64,000 bases of DNA, taken from assembly GCA_031265955.1 (NCBI GenBank), contig JAISBY010000010.1, positions 186,001-250,000 on the forward strand, read 5' to 3'. Numbering within the stretch: the first letter of the stretch is position 1; each line of letters starts with the position of its first letter. Below, piece by piece: positions 1-10,493 of this stretch. The notes under the pieces were generated by a model. That model ran no database searches, was not told where the DNA came from, and was given only the letters and a program-made list of their open reading frames with translations. The DNA comes from Mycoplasmataceae bacterium (lineage in GTDB: Bacteria > Bacillota_I > Bacilli_A > Mycoplasmatales > Mycoplasmoidaceae). The translations under genes and the position numbers were made by a program.

Positions 1-139
1 CATCAGCAAATTTAATTCCACAATCAATGATAAAAAGCTCATTATCATGTTCAACGACATACATATTTTTTCCGATTTCTTCAATCCCGCCTAATGCATA
101 GATGTATGTAGGTATTTTATTTATAGTGTTAGTTTCCAT
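1..139 (-). CDS. rnj: Ribonuclease J, N-terminal part (runs off the window)
   Basis: The first 46 residues of a minus-strand protein are visible. They read [18 protein letters not shown] and continue with a [13 protein letters not shown] block, which is the N-terminal beta-strand region of RNase J metallo-beta-lactamase ribonucleases. The family processes and degrades mRNA with endonuclease and 5' exonuclease activity. The catalytic HxHxDH motif would lie beyond base 1. The ATG at 139 has an AAGGAAAA-like ribosome site upstream. It lies about 30 bp downstream of def on the same strand, so the two may be cotranscribed. The call rests on a short but characteristic segment. Confidence 0.8.
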   Translation of the reverse strand, partial: METNTINKIPTYIYALGGIEEIGKNMYVVEHDNELFIIDCGIKFAD

Positions 140-169
140 TTTTCCATTTTCCTTTATTTAATATTTAAT

Positions 170-706
170 TCATTCTGGTTGAATATTTAATGGGTGGTTT
201 TTATTGATGTGATCATAATATAGAACTCCAGATAAATGATCAATCTCATGTTGCAAGCATATTGCCAAAATTCCATCAGCATCAATAGTAATGTCCTTTT
301 TATTTATCAAATCATAGGCTCTAATAATGATACGATTGCGACGTTTAACAATTCCTTCGTATTCAGTATCTACGCTTAGGCAGCCTTCGCCTTGTTCAAT
401 ATATGCACAAACCATTGACTCAGAAATTATTTTAGGATTAGCAATCAAGTATTTATATTCTTTTTTATTGATATCAAAGTGAAGATATATCACTTTTTTT
501 AATAATCCAACTTGTGGTCCAGCTAAAGCAATTCCAGCGCGTATTTTATATTTTTGTGTTTCCTTGTTATAACAAGCATCAATATAAGAAATCATACGAT
601 TAATTAATTTTTGATCATCATTACTAACTGGTAAAATTAAATCAACTGTTTTTTTTCTCAACATTGGATCTGCATCGCTTAATAATCAAGATTTATTAGG
701 TTCCAT
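170..706 (-). CDS. def: Peptide deformylase
   Basis: A 178-residue protein that removes the formyl group from the N-terminal methionine of nascent proteins. The three deformylase motifs are present in order: GIALAGPQVG (motif 1, with G in place of the usual second A), EGCLSV (motif 2, metal-binding Cys) and QHEIDHLSG (motif 3, HExxH metal and catalytic site). Under code 4 the reading frame extends upstream through a TGA tryptophan to an ATG at 706, adding MEPNKSWLLSDADP, which matches the usual N-terminal helix of type 2 enzymes. It precedes rnj on the same strand. Confidence 0.95.
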
Positions 707-791
707 TTTATGAAAATAAATTATATATTCCGAATAAGTTGACTACATTATAGTAAAAAATGGTAAAAAAGAATAATTTTAAATAGTTTTG

Positions 792-3638
792 CTAAGCTTT
801 AGACTTACTACGTTTTAAATATTTGCGCAAATATTCAGCTGTATATGAAATATCAGTTTTAGAAATCAATTGTTCCGGCGTGCCAGTTGCAATTATTTTT
901 CCACCTAGTTCACCACCTTCTGGTCCTAAATCAATAATGTGATCTGCACATTTAATTAATTCAAAATTATGTTCAATGACAATCACCGTTGCGCCGTGGT
1001 CAACAATTCGATTTAAAACATTAATTAAATTCCCAATATCATGAGTATGCAAACCGGTTGTTGGTTCGTCAAGAATTAGCAAGGTGTTGTTAGAAGCGCG
1101 TTTTTGTAAGAATTTTGCTAATTTAATTCGTTGTGCTTCACCACCTGATAATTTAGTGGCGGGGGTTCCGAGTTTTATGTAACCTAAACCAACATCGTTC
1201 ATTAATTCCAATTTATGGCGAATGTTAGGAATGTTTTTAAAAAAATCTAAAGCCTCCACGACGCTCATTTCTAATACATCATAAATAGATTTGCTTTTGT
1301 ATTTGATAGCAAGTGTCTCGTCGTTGTATTTTTTGCCATTACATTCACTACAAGTGATGTACACATCTGGTAAAAAATGCATTTCAATACGAATGACCCC
1401 ATCTCCTCAACATTTTTCACAACGGCCTCCGGGAACATTAAACGAAAATCTTCCTTTGGTGTAACCACGAGCCTTTGCTTCTGGTAACAAAGCGAATAAT
1501 TCTCTAATGTCATCAAACACACCTACGTAAGTTGCTGGATTACTTCTTGGTGTTCTACCAATTGGTTCTTGTGATACTAAAATCAATTTATCTAAACCAT
1601 TGATACCTACTAATGATTTAATTGGTGGAGCACTAACAAACGGCATAAACAACATTTTTTGAATGTTCTTAGCCAGTGTCTCATTAATTAGAGTTGATTT
1701 ACCGCTGCCAGACACGCCTGTAACTACAATAAACTTTCCCAAGGGAAAGACAACTTCTAAATTCTTAAGGTTATGTTCGTTAGCACCTTTCAAAATAATT
1801 TTTTGACCATTACCTGAACGACGTGATTTAGGAATTGGAATATTAAGCTCACCACTCAAATATTTCCCGGTTAATGAATTGGGATTTTTCATAACTTCTT
1901 TTGGTGAACCAATTGCTACAACTTTTCCGCCGAATTCACCTGCACCTGGTCCAATATCAACGATGTAATCACTATTAAGCATTGTGTCTTCATCATGTTC
2001 AACCACAATTAAAGTGTTGCCTAAATCACGCATTTTCTTTAACGTCTTGATCAATTTGTCATTATCTTTTTGATGTAAACCGATTGAAGGCTCATCTAAA
2101 ACATATAAGATGCCAGTTAACGATGAACCAATTTGTGTAGCCAAACGGATTCTTTGTGATTCCCCACCAGATAATGTCGCAGCACTTCTTGATAATGTTA
2201 AGTAATTTAAACCAACATTATCTAAAAAAGTCAATCGATCAACAATTTCCTTAAGAGCCAATTTTGCAATTTGTTTTTGTTGTTCTGTTAATTCTAATTC
2301 CAATAAAAAATTAATCGCTTCACGAATAGATAATTCAGTGAGATCAATAATATTCTTGTTATTAATTTTAACCGCTAGTGCTGCTGGTGACAATTTTTTA
2401 CCGTGGCAAATTTCACAAGTTTTCTCTGACATATATTTTGAATAATATTGTCTTGCCATTTCTGATGTTGTTTCTAAATGACGACGCTTTACTAGTTCCA
2501 ACACACCTTCAACGTAATCATATTTTTTATAGGAATTACCACTACTTGAATGTAATTCAATGTTAATAGGTTCTTGTGATCCATACATAATCAAATCCAA
2601 TTCCTTTTTAGTAAATTTACTTAGCGACTTAGATTTATCAATTTTATAATACTCCAACATGACATTAAATTTTTGCCAATCAATGGAAGTAGTATTAACG
2701 GTGTTTTTAAAATAATCTATTCCACCATCATTGATTGACAGGGATTTATCTGGTATCATCTTATTTTCGTCAGGTTCATAAGTGAAACCGAGGCCTTTGC
2801 AATGTTCGCATGCTCCTAAGGGAGAATTAAAAGAAAATAGGCGTGGTTCCATTTCAGGAATGGTAAAACCACAAACTTTGCAGGAATGAGATTGAGAATA
2901 TAGAGTTTCTTTTTCTCCATTTACAATTAGTACTTTTCCTTCACCATATTTAATAGCGGTTTCTAACGCGTCGTAGATTCGACTTCTGGTATCTTGATCA
3001 TTATGAGCAATAATACGGTCTACAATAATGTGTAAGTTGTGAAATTTATTTTTTTCTAATTCAATTTTTTCATCTAGAGAATAGTTATTTCCGTCAATAC
3101 GAATTCTTAAAAAACCTTCACTCTTAAGTTTTTCTAATTCAGTTTTAAAAGTTCCTTTTTGGCGATGTACAAAAGGAGAAAGAATCTGTAATTTATCACC
3201 GTCTTTAATGTTGTCAATTACCTTATTTAAAATTTGCTTGGTGGTTAATGTTTCGATAGGGCCATGGCCATTCGGACAAAAAGGAGTACCTACACGAGCA
3301 TACAAGACTCTTAAGTAGTCATAGATTTCAGTAACTGTGCCTACGGTAGAACGTGGGTTGTGTGAGGTTGATTTTTGGTCAATACTAATAGAAGGAGATA
3401 ATCCCTCAATCAAGTCAACATCAGGTTTTTCATTTCCTCCTAGAAATTGTCTTGCATACGAAGATAATGATTCTAAATATCGACGTTGACCTTCTGCGTA
3501 AATTGTGTCAAATGCAAGCGATGATTTTCCTGAACCAGATAAACCTGTAATAACAACTAATTTATTCTTAGGGATTTCGACATCAATATTCTTAAGGTTG
3601 TTTTCACGCGCCCCTTTTATAACTAATTTATCATCCAT
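792..3638 (-). CDS. uvrA: Excinuclease ABC subunit A
   Basis: A 948-residue UvrA, full family length, which recognises DNA damage in nucleotide excision repair. Both ATPase modules are visible. Walker A motifs are GLSGSGKSS near residue 32 and GVSGSGKST near 650, and ABC signatures are LSGGESQRI and LSGGEAQRI. Two zinc modules are present (CKVC...CEHC near 253-280 and CEKC...C near 743-765). A TGA tryptophan follows the CEKC motif and splits the gene under the standard code; reading it as Trp restores the family sequence through [10 protein letters not shown]. uvrB is not adjacent. Two short genes lie immediately upstream, 3 bp away. Confidence 0.97.
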
Positions 3639-3641
3639 TAT

Positions 3642-3986
3642 TTATTTCCGCTTTCTAAGATTATTTAACGATTTTGATACAGCATCGTTGGTAGTCTCAA
3701 TTATTTTATTCGCTTTATTAGCAACTTTGGCAGTGTCAATATTTTTAATTTTATCTTTTAGTAGTTGTATTTCTTTATCAATTTTAATACGAAACGTCTC
3801 ATCTGATGCATCTTTAGGAACTGTTAAATATGTATGAACATCGTCTAAAGTTTCTATAATTTTTGGTTTAGTTTTTTCAAATTCTTTGAAAATTGTTCTA
3901 CGTAAATCATCATACTTTTTATTAGTAAATAATTGATAACCAATATAGATGACAGCTGCCAACGCAATTTTCTTAGTTACGCTCAT
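3642..3986 (-). CDS. Small protein with N-terminal hydrophobic segment
   Basis: A 114-residue protein of no family I recognise. Residues 4-20 ([17 protein letters not shown]) form a single hydrophobic stretch suited to membrane anchoring. The remainder is charged and helical, with many Lys, Asp and Ile residues, as in YtxH-like stress proteins. It sits 2 bp downstream of the next membrane gene and 3 bp upstream of uvrA, so the three are probably one transcript. Function is unknown; YtxH-like is a resemblance in layout only. Confidence 0.7.
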   Translation of the reverse strand: MSVTKKIALAAVIYIGYQLFTNKKYDDLRRTIFKEFEKTKPKIIETLDDVHTYLTVPKDASDETFRIKIDKEIQLLKDKIKNIDTAKVANKANKIIETTNDAVSKSLNNLRKRK

Positions 3987-3988
3987 AA

Positions 3989-4336
3989 TTATTTGTCCTT
4001 TGAGACAATATCTTTTAATTTACTAACAAATTTACTTGTTGTTTCTTTGTTTTTGGAAACAAAACTAGTTAATGTCTCGGCATTTTGATTAATCAACGAT
4101 TCAAACAAATCAATGAAATTAGCTACTTTTGCTAGAGCGTCAACTGTGGGTGTGAGAATTTCTGATTTATAAGTTAGATCTTCAACCAAATAATCTAATT
4201 TCTTAGCAACAATGCCGATTTTACGATAAGCAATAAGCATATAGATTAGTGTTAGAAAGAGAAAAACTAAGACAACACACCCAACAATAATAAGAACGGT
4301 GATGCCGGTTTCGTTGGTAGAGCCTAATTTATTCAT
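3989..4336 (-). CDS. Membrane-anchored helical protein, DUF948-like layout
   Basis: A 115-residue protein starting MNKLGSTNETG, with one strong transmembrane helix at about residues 12-34 (TVLIIVGCVVLVFLFLTLIY) followed by a helical tail carrying repeated hydrophobic heptads. The architecture resembles DUF948/YtxG proteins, which often neighbour YtxH-like genes as here; that is inference from layout. An in-frame ATG further upstream at 4369 lies inside the divergent promoter region, so I chose 4336. It is transcribed divergently from rmuC. Confidence 0.7.
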   Translation of the reverse strand: MNKLGSTNETGITVLIIVGCVVLVFLFLTLIYMLIAYRKIGIVAKKLDYLVEDLTYKSEILTPTVDALAKVANFIDLFESLINQNAETLTSFVSKNKETTSKFVSKLKDIVSKDK

Positions 4337-4398
4337 GCAGTAATTATAATGAGTTGTTTTACACAACAAATAAATTATTCGTGTATAACAATGTCGTT

Positions 4399-5589
4399 AT
4401 GAAACCGCTGGAAATAGTATTAATCGTAATTATTGTGGTATTACTATTAGCATTGACTGGTATGTTTGTATTAAATTTTTTTAAACCTTCCAAAAAAGTA
4501 GATGCTAGTAGTTCTGAAGCTAAAAATAAATTAGAAGACATTTTAATTCAAAATCAAAAGTTGCAAGCACAGCTAGATATGATGCAAAAAACTTATATTG
4601 CCTTAAACGAAACTATTAATAAGACAGGAATGGATTCAAGCAAAAATATTGCTTTTCTTTCGGAAAAAATTGAAACATTAGATAAATACCAAAAAGATTT
4701 GAATAAATTTAATACTGAAATCAAAACCAATCTAGAAAATATCCATACTACCACTAAAAACATTCCTTCTATTTCTAGTGAAATCAAAGGGATTAGTGAT
4801 ATTTATAAAAACAGCAAACACCGTGGCAACTTTGGTGAAATTCAACTGAAATTAATTTTTGACGATATTTTTGGAAATAATCCCGATTTTGTTCAGGGAC
4901 AATATAAGATTAAAACAGGTGCAGTTGTTGACTATATTATTAAAATCGGAGATCATATTGTTCCGATTGATTCAAAATTTCCATTAGATAATTATCGCAA
5001 GGCAAACGAGGCTAAGAACGAAATAGAAATTACTCATGCGAAGCAGTTGTTTAAAAAAGATATCGTTGCCAAATTCAAAGAAGTTATTAAGTATGTTAAT
5101 CCAAAAGAAGGAATAGAAAATGCAATTGTGTTTATACCGTCAGAAGTGATGTTTGCTGATATTCTTGCATGATATAGTAACGACATTCTGCTAGAAGCGA
5201 GTAATAATCATGTTTTATTATGTTCACCCACAACAATTATCGCTATGTTAAAATTATTTCTTGTCAACCAAAAAGATCGTCTTTTGTCGAAGAATATTGA
5301 GGTTGTTAAGAAACAAATTAGTAAAATATTCGTTGATTTTCATAATGTTCATAAAAATTGATTGGAATATATTAGAACCTTATCAACCCTAACTAATAAG
5401 GCTAAACAATTGACTAATACTAATACTCAGATACTAAAACGCATGCGACGTGTTGAAGATAGTAATCAAGAATTTTTAGAAGACGTTACACACACCATTG
5501 ATGAGTCAATGGAAACTAAAGAACAGCTTGAAAAAGATATATCAAGTTTGCGTTCTAATTTTGATGACGATAATAGCGAGGATTTGTAA
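4399..5589 (+). CDS. rmuC: RmuC family DNA recombination protein
   Basis: A 396-residue protein with an N-terminal transmembrane helix (residues 4-24), a coiled coil to about 140, and the RmuC core with motifs KHRGNFGEIQL, VDYIIKIGDHIVPIDSKFP and AIVFIPSEVMFADI. The restriction-enzyme-like fold of RmuC is thought to limit inversion and recombination at short repeats, which is notable beside the repeat-rich surface genes in this window. TGA tryptophans after FADILA and near VHKN join what look like separate standard-code ORFs. A -10-like TATAAC lies about 8 nt before the ATG, so the leader is very short. Confidence 0.9.
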
Positions 5590-5706
5590 TCATTCTTTAT
5601 TATTAAATTAACAAAATTTAAAAATAATTTAGTCATTTCCATTTTTTTCTTGAATTAGTATATGAGGGACATCATCTCAATGTTCCGATTTAATTAAGGG
5701 GAAACT

Positions 5707-5865
5707 ATGATATATAATTACAAAGTGCTTAAACGAAACTCTAAAGATAACGGACAAGTTGAACTAAATAAAGTTAAAGGTGAAAAAACCATTTCTCAAA
5801 AGTTAGACGAACTTGTAGATTTAGTCCATAAAGTGATTAAGTTAAACAACTTAAAAACGAAGTAA
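5707..5865 (+). CDS. Small basic protein, 52 residues
   Basis: A short ORF (MIYNYKVLKRNSKDNGQVEL...) preceded by AAGGGGA seven bases before the ATG. It is lysine-rich and has an amphipathic C-terminal helix (LDELVDLVHKVIKLNN). I recognise no family. The good ribosome site and helix pattern support a real gene. It lies between rmuC and the rplK promoter and ends 43 bp before the -35 box. Confidence 0.6.
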   Translation: MIYNYKVLKRNSKDNGQVELNKVKGEKTISQKLDELVDLVHKVIKLNNLKTK

Positions 5866-5908
5866 ATTTTATTTAGCTAAATGCTGGTTGGAATGATACT
5901 TGGTTAAT

Positions 5909-5936
5909 TTGACAAATATGAACCAAATGCTATAAT
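5909..5936 (+). promoter_or_regulatory. rplK-rplA promoter
   Basis: A near-perfect housekeeping promoter: TTGACA at 5909-5914, 16 bp, then TATAAT at 5931-5936. The transcript would start near 5943, giving a leader of about 100 nt before the GTG of rplK. It is the best -35/-10 pair I found in the window, in keeping with a highly expressed ribosomal operon. Confidence 0.8.
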
Positions 5937-5942
5937 CATTGT

Positions 5943-6012
5943 CCCTATATAAGCATATATAGGACGATTATTCGTAGCATGTGGAAGAACATAATTGTTC
6001 GTTAGACCACGT
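5943..6012 (+). promoter_or_regulatory. rplK leader: 5' hairpin and probable L1-binding site
   Basis: Two hairpins fill the leader. The first (5941-5965) pairs GTCC and TATAT with ATATA and GGAC around a bulged C. The second is ATGTGG (5979-5984), two A, GAACA (5987-5991), loop TAAT, TGTTC (5996-6000), GTTAGA, CCACGT (6007-6012). It is a stem, an asymmetric internal loop and a second stem. That layout is the known form of the L1 autoregulatory site that mimics 23S rRNA in L11-L1 operon mRNAs. The pairing is seen in the sequence; L1 binding is inferred. Confidence 0.55.
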
Positions 6013-6042
6013 AGAGATACAAAACATTTAGGAGGTATTCTT

Positions 6043-6504
6043 GTGGCTGCAAAAAAAGAAATAGTTAGAATTGCAAAAATTCAATTAATTGGTGGACAGG
6101 CAAAACCAGGACCAGCATTGGCATCAATTGGTATTAACATGGGTGAGTTCACCAAACAGTTTAATGATAAAACAAAAGCACGTAATGGTGAGGTGGTGCC
6201 TTGCGTTATTACCGCTTTTAATGATAAATCATTTACTTTTATTACCAAAACATCACCAACAAGTGTCATGATTAAAAAAGCTGCTAAAGTGGAAACGGCT
6301 GGTAAGAACCAGCTAACTGACACAGTGGCAACCATTACCAAGGCACAAGCCTTAGAAATTGCTAAATACAAGTTGATTGACCTTAACGCTTACGACGAAG
6401 AAGCGGCTTTAAGGATGGTTGCTGGTACTGCTAAACAAATGGGCATCAAAATTGATGGTGTTGATTTAACGCCGAGAAAAACTGCAAAGAGTGATGGTAA
6501 ATAG
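6043..6504 (+). CDS. rplK: 50S ribosomal protein L11
   Basis: A 153-residue uL11, the protein of the GTPase-associated centre. Family sequence is clear: [18 protein letters not shown] near the N-terminus and a basic C-terminal domain. The start is a GTG at 6043 with GGAGGT six bases upstream; an earlier in-frame TTG at 5995 lies inside the leader hairpin and is not used in my reading. Cotranscribed with rplA, 2 bp downstream. Confidence 0.96.
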   Translation: MAAKKEIVRIAKIQLIGGQAKPGPALASIGINMGEFTKQFNDKTKARNGEVVPCVITAFNDKSFTFITKTSPTSVMIKKAAKVETAGKNQLTDTVATITKAQALEIAKYKLIDLNAYDEEAALRMVAGTAKQMGIKIDGVDLTPRKTAKSDGK

Positions 6505-6506
6505 TT

Positions 6507-7193
6507 ATGAGCAAGAATAAAAAATATACTGCTGCTAATGCTTTGGTTGATCATAAGAAAGCTTATTCAATCGAAGAAGCTGTTGCTTTAGCAAAAAAAA
6601 CATCAATCACTAAATTTGATTCATCAATTGATATTGCAATTAAATTAAACTTGGATACGACTAAAGCCGAACAACAACTACGGGGTACAATTGCTTTGCC
6701 TCACTATTTCGGCAAACAGACAAGAATATTAGTGTTAAGCGATGACATTACATCAACACAAGTTAAAGAAGCTGGTGTTGATTATTTTGGTGGGAAAGAT
6801 AAAATTGATGAAATCAAAGGTGGCTGGCTAGAGTTTGACACTATTATTACAACTCCGAAATTTATGCCTGAATTATCTAAACTAGGAAAAATATTAGGAC
6901 CAAAAGGTTTGATGCCAAACCCTAAATTAGGAACTGTAACTCCTGATGTATTAAAAGTTGCGAAAGAATTTAAAAAAGGTAAGATGAACTATCGTACTGA
7001 CACATATGGAAACATTCATATGATTGTTGGTAAAGCATCTGCGGCTAGCGATAAGATTGTTACTAATATTAAAACGCTTGTGGAATTTATTCAATCCAAA
7101 CGACCGTCCACAGTAAAGGGCGAATATGTTCAAAAAATATGTATTTCATCTACGATGGGGCCATCAATTAAGATAGATGTCAATAAAAATTAA
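6507..7193 (+). CDS. rplA: 50S ribosomal protein L1
   Basis: A 228-residue uL1 with signature segments LGKILGPKGLMPNPKLGTV and the C-terminal STMGPSIKID. It binds 23S rRNA at the L1 stalk and in many bacteria represses its own operon by binding the mRNA leader, for which a candidate site lies upstream of rplK. The ATG follows the rplK stop by 2 bp. Confidence 0.97.
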   Translation: MSKNKKYTAANALVDHKKAYSIEEAVALAKKTSITKFDSSIDIAIKLNLDTTKAEQQLRGTIALPHYFGKQTRILVLSDDITSTQVKEAGVDYFGGKDKIDEIKGGWLEFDTIITTPKFMPELSKLGKILGPKGLMPNPKLGTVTPDVLKVAKEFKKGKMNYRTDTYGNIHMIVGKASAASDKIVTNIKTLVEFIQSKRPSTVKGEYVQKICISSTMGPSIKIDVNKN

Positions 7194-7542
7194 AAAACAA
7201 TTACGCAAAAAATATTTTGCTGATTTACAAATATTAAAAACAAAATATGAGAAATTAATATCTAAAGATTTACAGACTAAGAAGAAACAACCAAGTCTTT
7301 CTTGCAGTAGTGCTTATGCAAAATATGTTGAACAATTAGATGAATTAAATAAAAAATACAAAAATTCAGTTCATTTTTTAAATGATAAAAATACTAAAGA
7401 AATTAATCAAAAATATAAAAGTGATTTAAAGGAATTGCGTATGAATTATTTACTGAAAACTTTAGATTCGATTAGATCTAGATACATTGTTGAACGTAAT
7501 GGATTAACGAATAAATATAAAAAAGACTTAGGCAATATTTAA
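7177..7542 (+). CDS. Lysine-rich helical protein overlapping the end of rplA
   Basis: A 121-residue ORF that begins 17 bp inside rplA in another frame and runs on past it. Composition is strongly charged (Lys, Glu, Asp, Tyr) with heptad-like spacing, suggesting one long coiled coil (YVEQLDELNKKYKNSV, EINQKYKSDLKELR). No family recognised and no clear ribosome site, so translational coupling to rplA would be needed. The alternative is a chance open frame in AT-rich DNA, but 104 codons beyond rplA without a stop and with coherent helical composition favour a gene. Confidence 0.55.
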   Translation: MSIKIKKQLRKKYFADLQILKTKYEKLISKDLQTKKKQPSLSCSSAYAKYVEQLDELNKKYKNSVHFLNDKNTKEINQKYKSDLKELRMNYLLKTLDSIRSRYIVERNGLTNKYKKDLGNI

Positions 7543-7574
7543 AACTAACGGTAAAGAGAAAGATATAGTTTTTT

Positions 7575-8993
7575 TCAATAATTGAATTTTATCAAATAAT
7601 TTTTATGCTTAGTACTATCGGGTTTAAAAGTCTGTGAATCATGGATGATAGTTTTACACGCGCTCTTAACATCTTTGTATTTTTTACATCCGACCATCGC
7701 TAGAATAACAGCACCTAACGCTCCGCCTTCGGCGGTGTTGATAGTATGAATGTTAATATTTAAAATATCTGCTAATTTTTGCAATCATAGTTTTGATTTT
7801 GCACCACCGCCAATAGCTCGCGCCTCTTTAGGATTAATACCGATGGCTTTAATTGAATTCAAACAATCTAATAAACCAAAGTTGACTCCTTCAATTACAG
7901 CTAAAGACATGTCGCCACGAGTATGACTTAACGATATTTTATGAAATTCACCGCGTGCGTTAGGATTATTAATTGGGCTGCGTTCCCCAGTTAAATATGG
8001 CAAAAAATATAAATTCTCTGCTTTGGATTTATTAAGTTCTTCAAAAACATTATCAAAATTATTGGTTTTTAAAATTTCTTTTACCCATCAATCAAAAGCT
8101 CCTGCTGCCGATAACATTACACCCATAATGTGATATTGACCATTTGCATGACAAAAACTATGCATTGAGCCAGTTGGAATTTCATTAAATGTTTTGTTAC
8201 TAGCAAAAACAACGCCACTAGTCCCTAAAGAAATGCTGAGTTGATTATTTTCTACCGTGCCAGTGCCAACCGCTCCAACCGCTTGATCTCCACCACCGAT
8301 AATAACTTTGGTTTTAATAGACATACCCGTTAGTTTAGCGAATGATGATGAAACATTGCCAATTACTTCATAGCTTTCATATAATTTTGGTAATTGAGAT
8401 TCTTTAATGTTCAAAATATGCAACATTTCATCCGATCAGCGCTTATTTTGAACATCTAAATACAAAGTGCCGCTACTATCGCTAAAGTCACTAGCAAATA
8501 CATTAGTCATCTTGTATGCAGTGTAATCTTTCGGTAGCATAATCTTTTGTATTTTCGAAAATAATTTGGGTTCGTGTTTTTTAACCCACAATATTTTCGG
8601 AGCAGTAAATCCTGTGAAAGCAATATTGCCAGTGTAAGAAATTAATTTTTGTTTACCAATTTTTTCATTTAAATACTTGCATTCATCAATTGTGCGATTA
8701 TCATTTCATAAAATTGCTGGCCGAATTACCTTATCATTTTTATCAAGTAAAACCAAACCGTGCATTTGGCCACAAAATGAAACGCCTTCAATTTTACTTA
8801 AATCAAATTTCTTACCTAGTTTCTGAATCGCTTTAATTTCAGCACGATACCAATCATCCGGATTTTGTTCTGTTCACCCTTCCTTTGGTAAGGAAATTTT
8901 ATAGCTTACTGACTCAGTACCAATGATTTTTCCTTTAAGATCACTTAACACTACTTTAAGTGAACTTGTTCCAACGTCTACGCCTAAAAACAT
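7575..8993 (-). CDS. xylB: Xylulokinase
   Basis: A 472-residue FGGY-family sugar kinase that phosphorylates D-xylulose to xylulose 5-phosphate. Visible family segments are the N-terminal phosphate loop (MFLGVDVGTSSLK), GVSFCGQMHGLV with the substrate-binding Gln-Met-His, AILWNDNR, and GGDQAVGAVGTG and AIGGGAKSK in the C-terminal ATP domain. Four or more TGA tryptophans interrupt the standard-code frame. It starts 6 bp after the xylA stop and is convergent with the rplA unit. No sugar transporter or xylose regulator is adjacent. Confidence 0.95.
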
Positions 8994-8999
8994 GTTCAA

Positions 9000-10322
9000 T
9001 TAATTATTAAATAATATATCGTTGAAGATTTGTTCCAAATATTCTTGTGCGCCACTTGGAATATCAAGTGAATCAATAGGAATATCTTTTGCATACTTAT
9101 AAAGTTCTAGTAAATTAGTTTTATCATTTGTAATTTTTTTGCCTATTGTTGAAGTTTTGTAAGAAGAATATTTTTTTGCAACAAATTTTTCAATACGTCC
9201 ATCTTTAATAATCGCTACTGCTTTGCGTAATCCTAAAGCAAATGCATCCATTCCAGCGATGTAAGAGTAGAATATATCCTCTAGAGAATTCGAAGCTCTT
9301 CGCGCTTTCGCATCAAAATTTAGTCCACCATTTTTAAAACCACCTGCCTTCAAGACTTCATACATACATAAAGTTGCGTCATAAATGTTTGTAGGAAATT
9401 GATCTGTGTCTCATCCCAATAACATATCACCTTGGTTAGCATCAATTGATCCAAAAATGTCATTGACTCTGGCAGTTCTTAATTCATGTTGGAATGTATG
9501 ACCTGCAAGAGTGGCATGGTTGGCTTCAATATTCATGCGGAAATCTTTAAGTAAGTTATATTTTCTCAAGAAGTTAGCACAAGTTGCTACATCAAAGTCA
9601 TATTGGTGTTTTGTTGGTTCCTTTGGTTTTGGTTCAATATAGAAATCACCTTTAAATCCTTGCTTTCGCCCGTAATCCCTAGCCATTTGTAGAAATTTAC
9701 CTAAATGATCTAGTTCTAAACCCATATCAGTATTTAATAGTGTGTCGTAACCTTCTCTGCCACCTCAGAAGACATATCCTTGTCCACCTAATTTAATAGT
9801 AGCGTCAATTGCTGCTTTTACTTTTCCGGCAGCAATTGCATAAACATCAGCGCAAGCACCAGTTGCTGCACCAGTCATAAAAATTTTATGACTAAACATG
9901 TTAGCTGTGCCCCATAATAGTTTAATATTGTACTTTTTTTGTAGTTTTAACAAGTAGTCAGTCATTTCTTTTAGGTAAGCTTCGCTTTGGGCTAGTGTGT
10001 TGCCTTCAGGAGCGATATCAATGTCATGAAAACAATAATATTCAATTCCTAACTTATGCATTAATTCAAAACCAAAATCAGCTTTGGCCTTACACATTGC
10101 CATTTCAGATAAACCAAAGGTTTTATCCATTGTATTGCCACCGAACATATCAGTTCCACCAGCATTAATCGTATGTCATCAACTCATGGCAAACTTGAGG
10201 TGTTCTTTCATTGTTTTACCAAGAATTTTTTCATTGGCATTGTAATGATGAAAGGCAAGTGGGTTCTTGCTGTTTTTGCCTTCGTATTTTATTGCTTGGA
10301 TTTCCTTTATTTTTTTATTCAT
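9000..10322 (-). CDS. xylA: Xylose isomerase
   Basis: A 440-residue enzyme that interconverts D-xylose and D-xylulose, of full family length. Key segments are [28 protein letters not shown] (catalytic His-Asp), [16 protein letters not shown] (metal-binding Glu) and the [18 protein letters not shown] block, with a final FDAKARR metal site. An AAGGAAA ribosome site precedes the ATG. It heads a two-gene xylAB operon that would feed xylose into the pentose phosphate pathway. Xylose use is uncommon among sequenced Mycoplasma species (family knowledge, not checked). Confidence 0.97.
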
Positions 10323-10493
10323 AATTAATTTCCTTATATTTCTTTTGGTTATTATAGTTGCAAACTATAAATATTCATAGTGATTAAATAAAGAATAATT
10401 AAGTTAATTTTGTTATCATTAAGACAAACCTAATTAAATGTATGATAATGCGAAATGAATCGTATATACAAATCAAACTAAGGAATTTGAAAT

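Noticed and set aside
3505-3837. 110-residue plus-strand open frame
   Set aside because: Antisense to the uvrA start and the small gene at 3642; low-complexity translation and no start signal.
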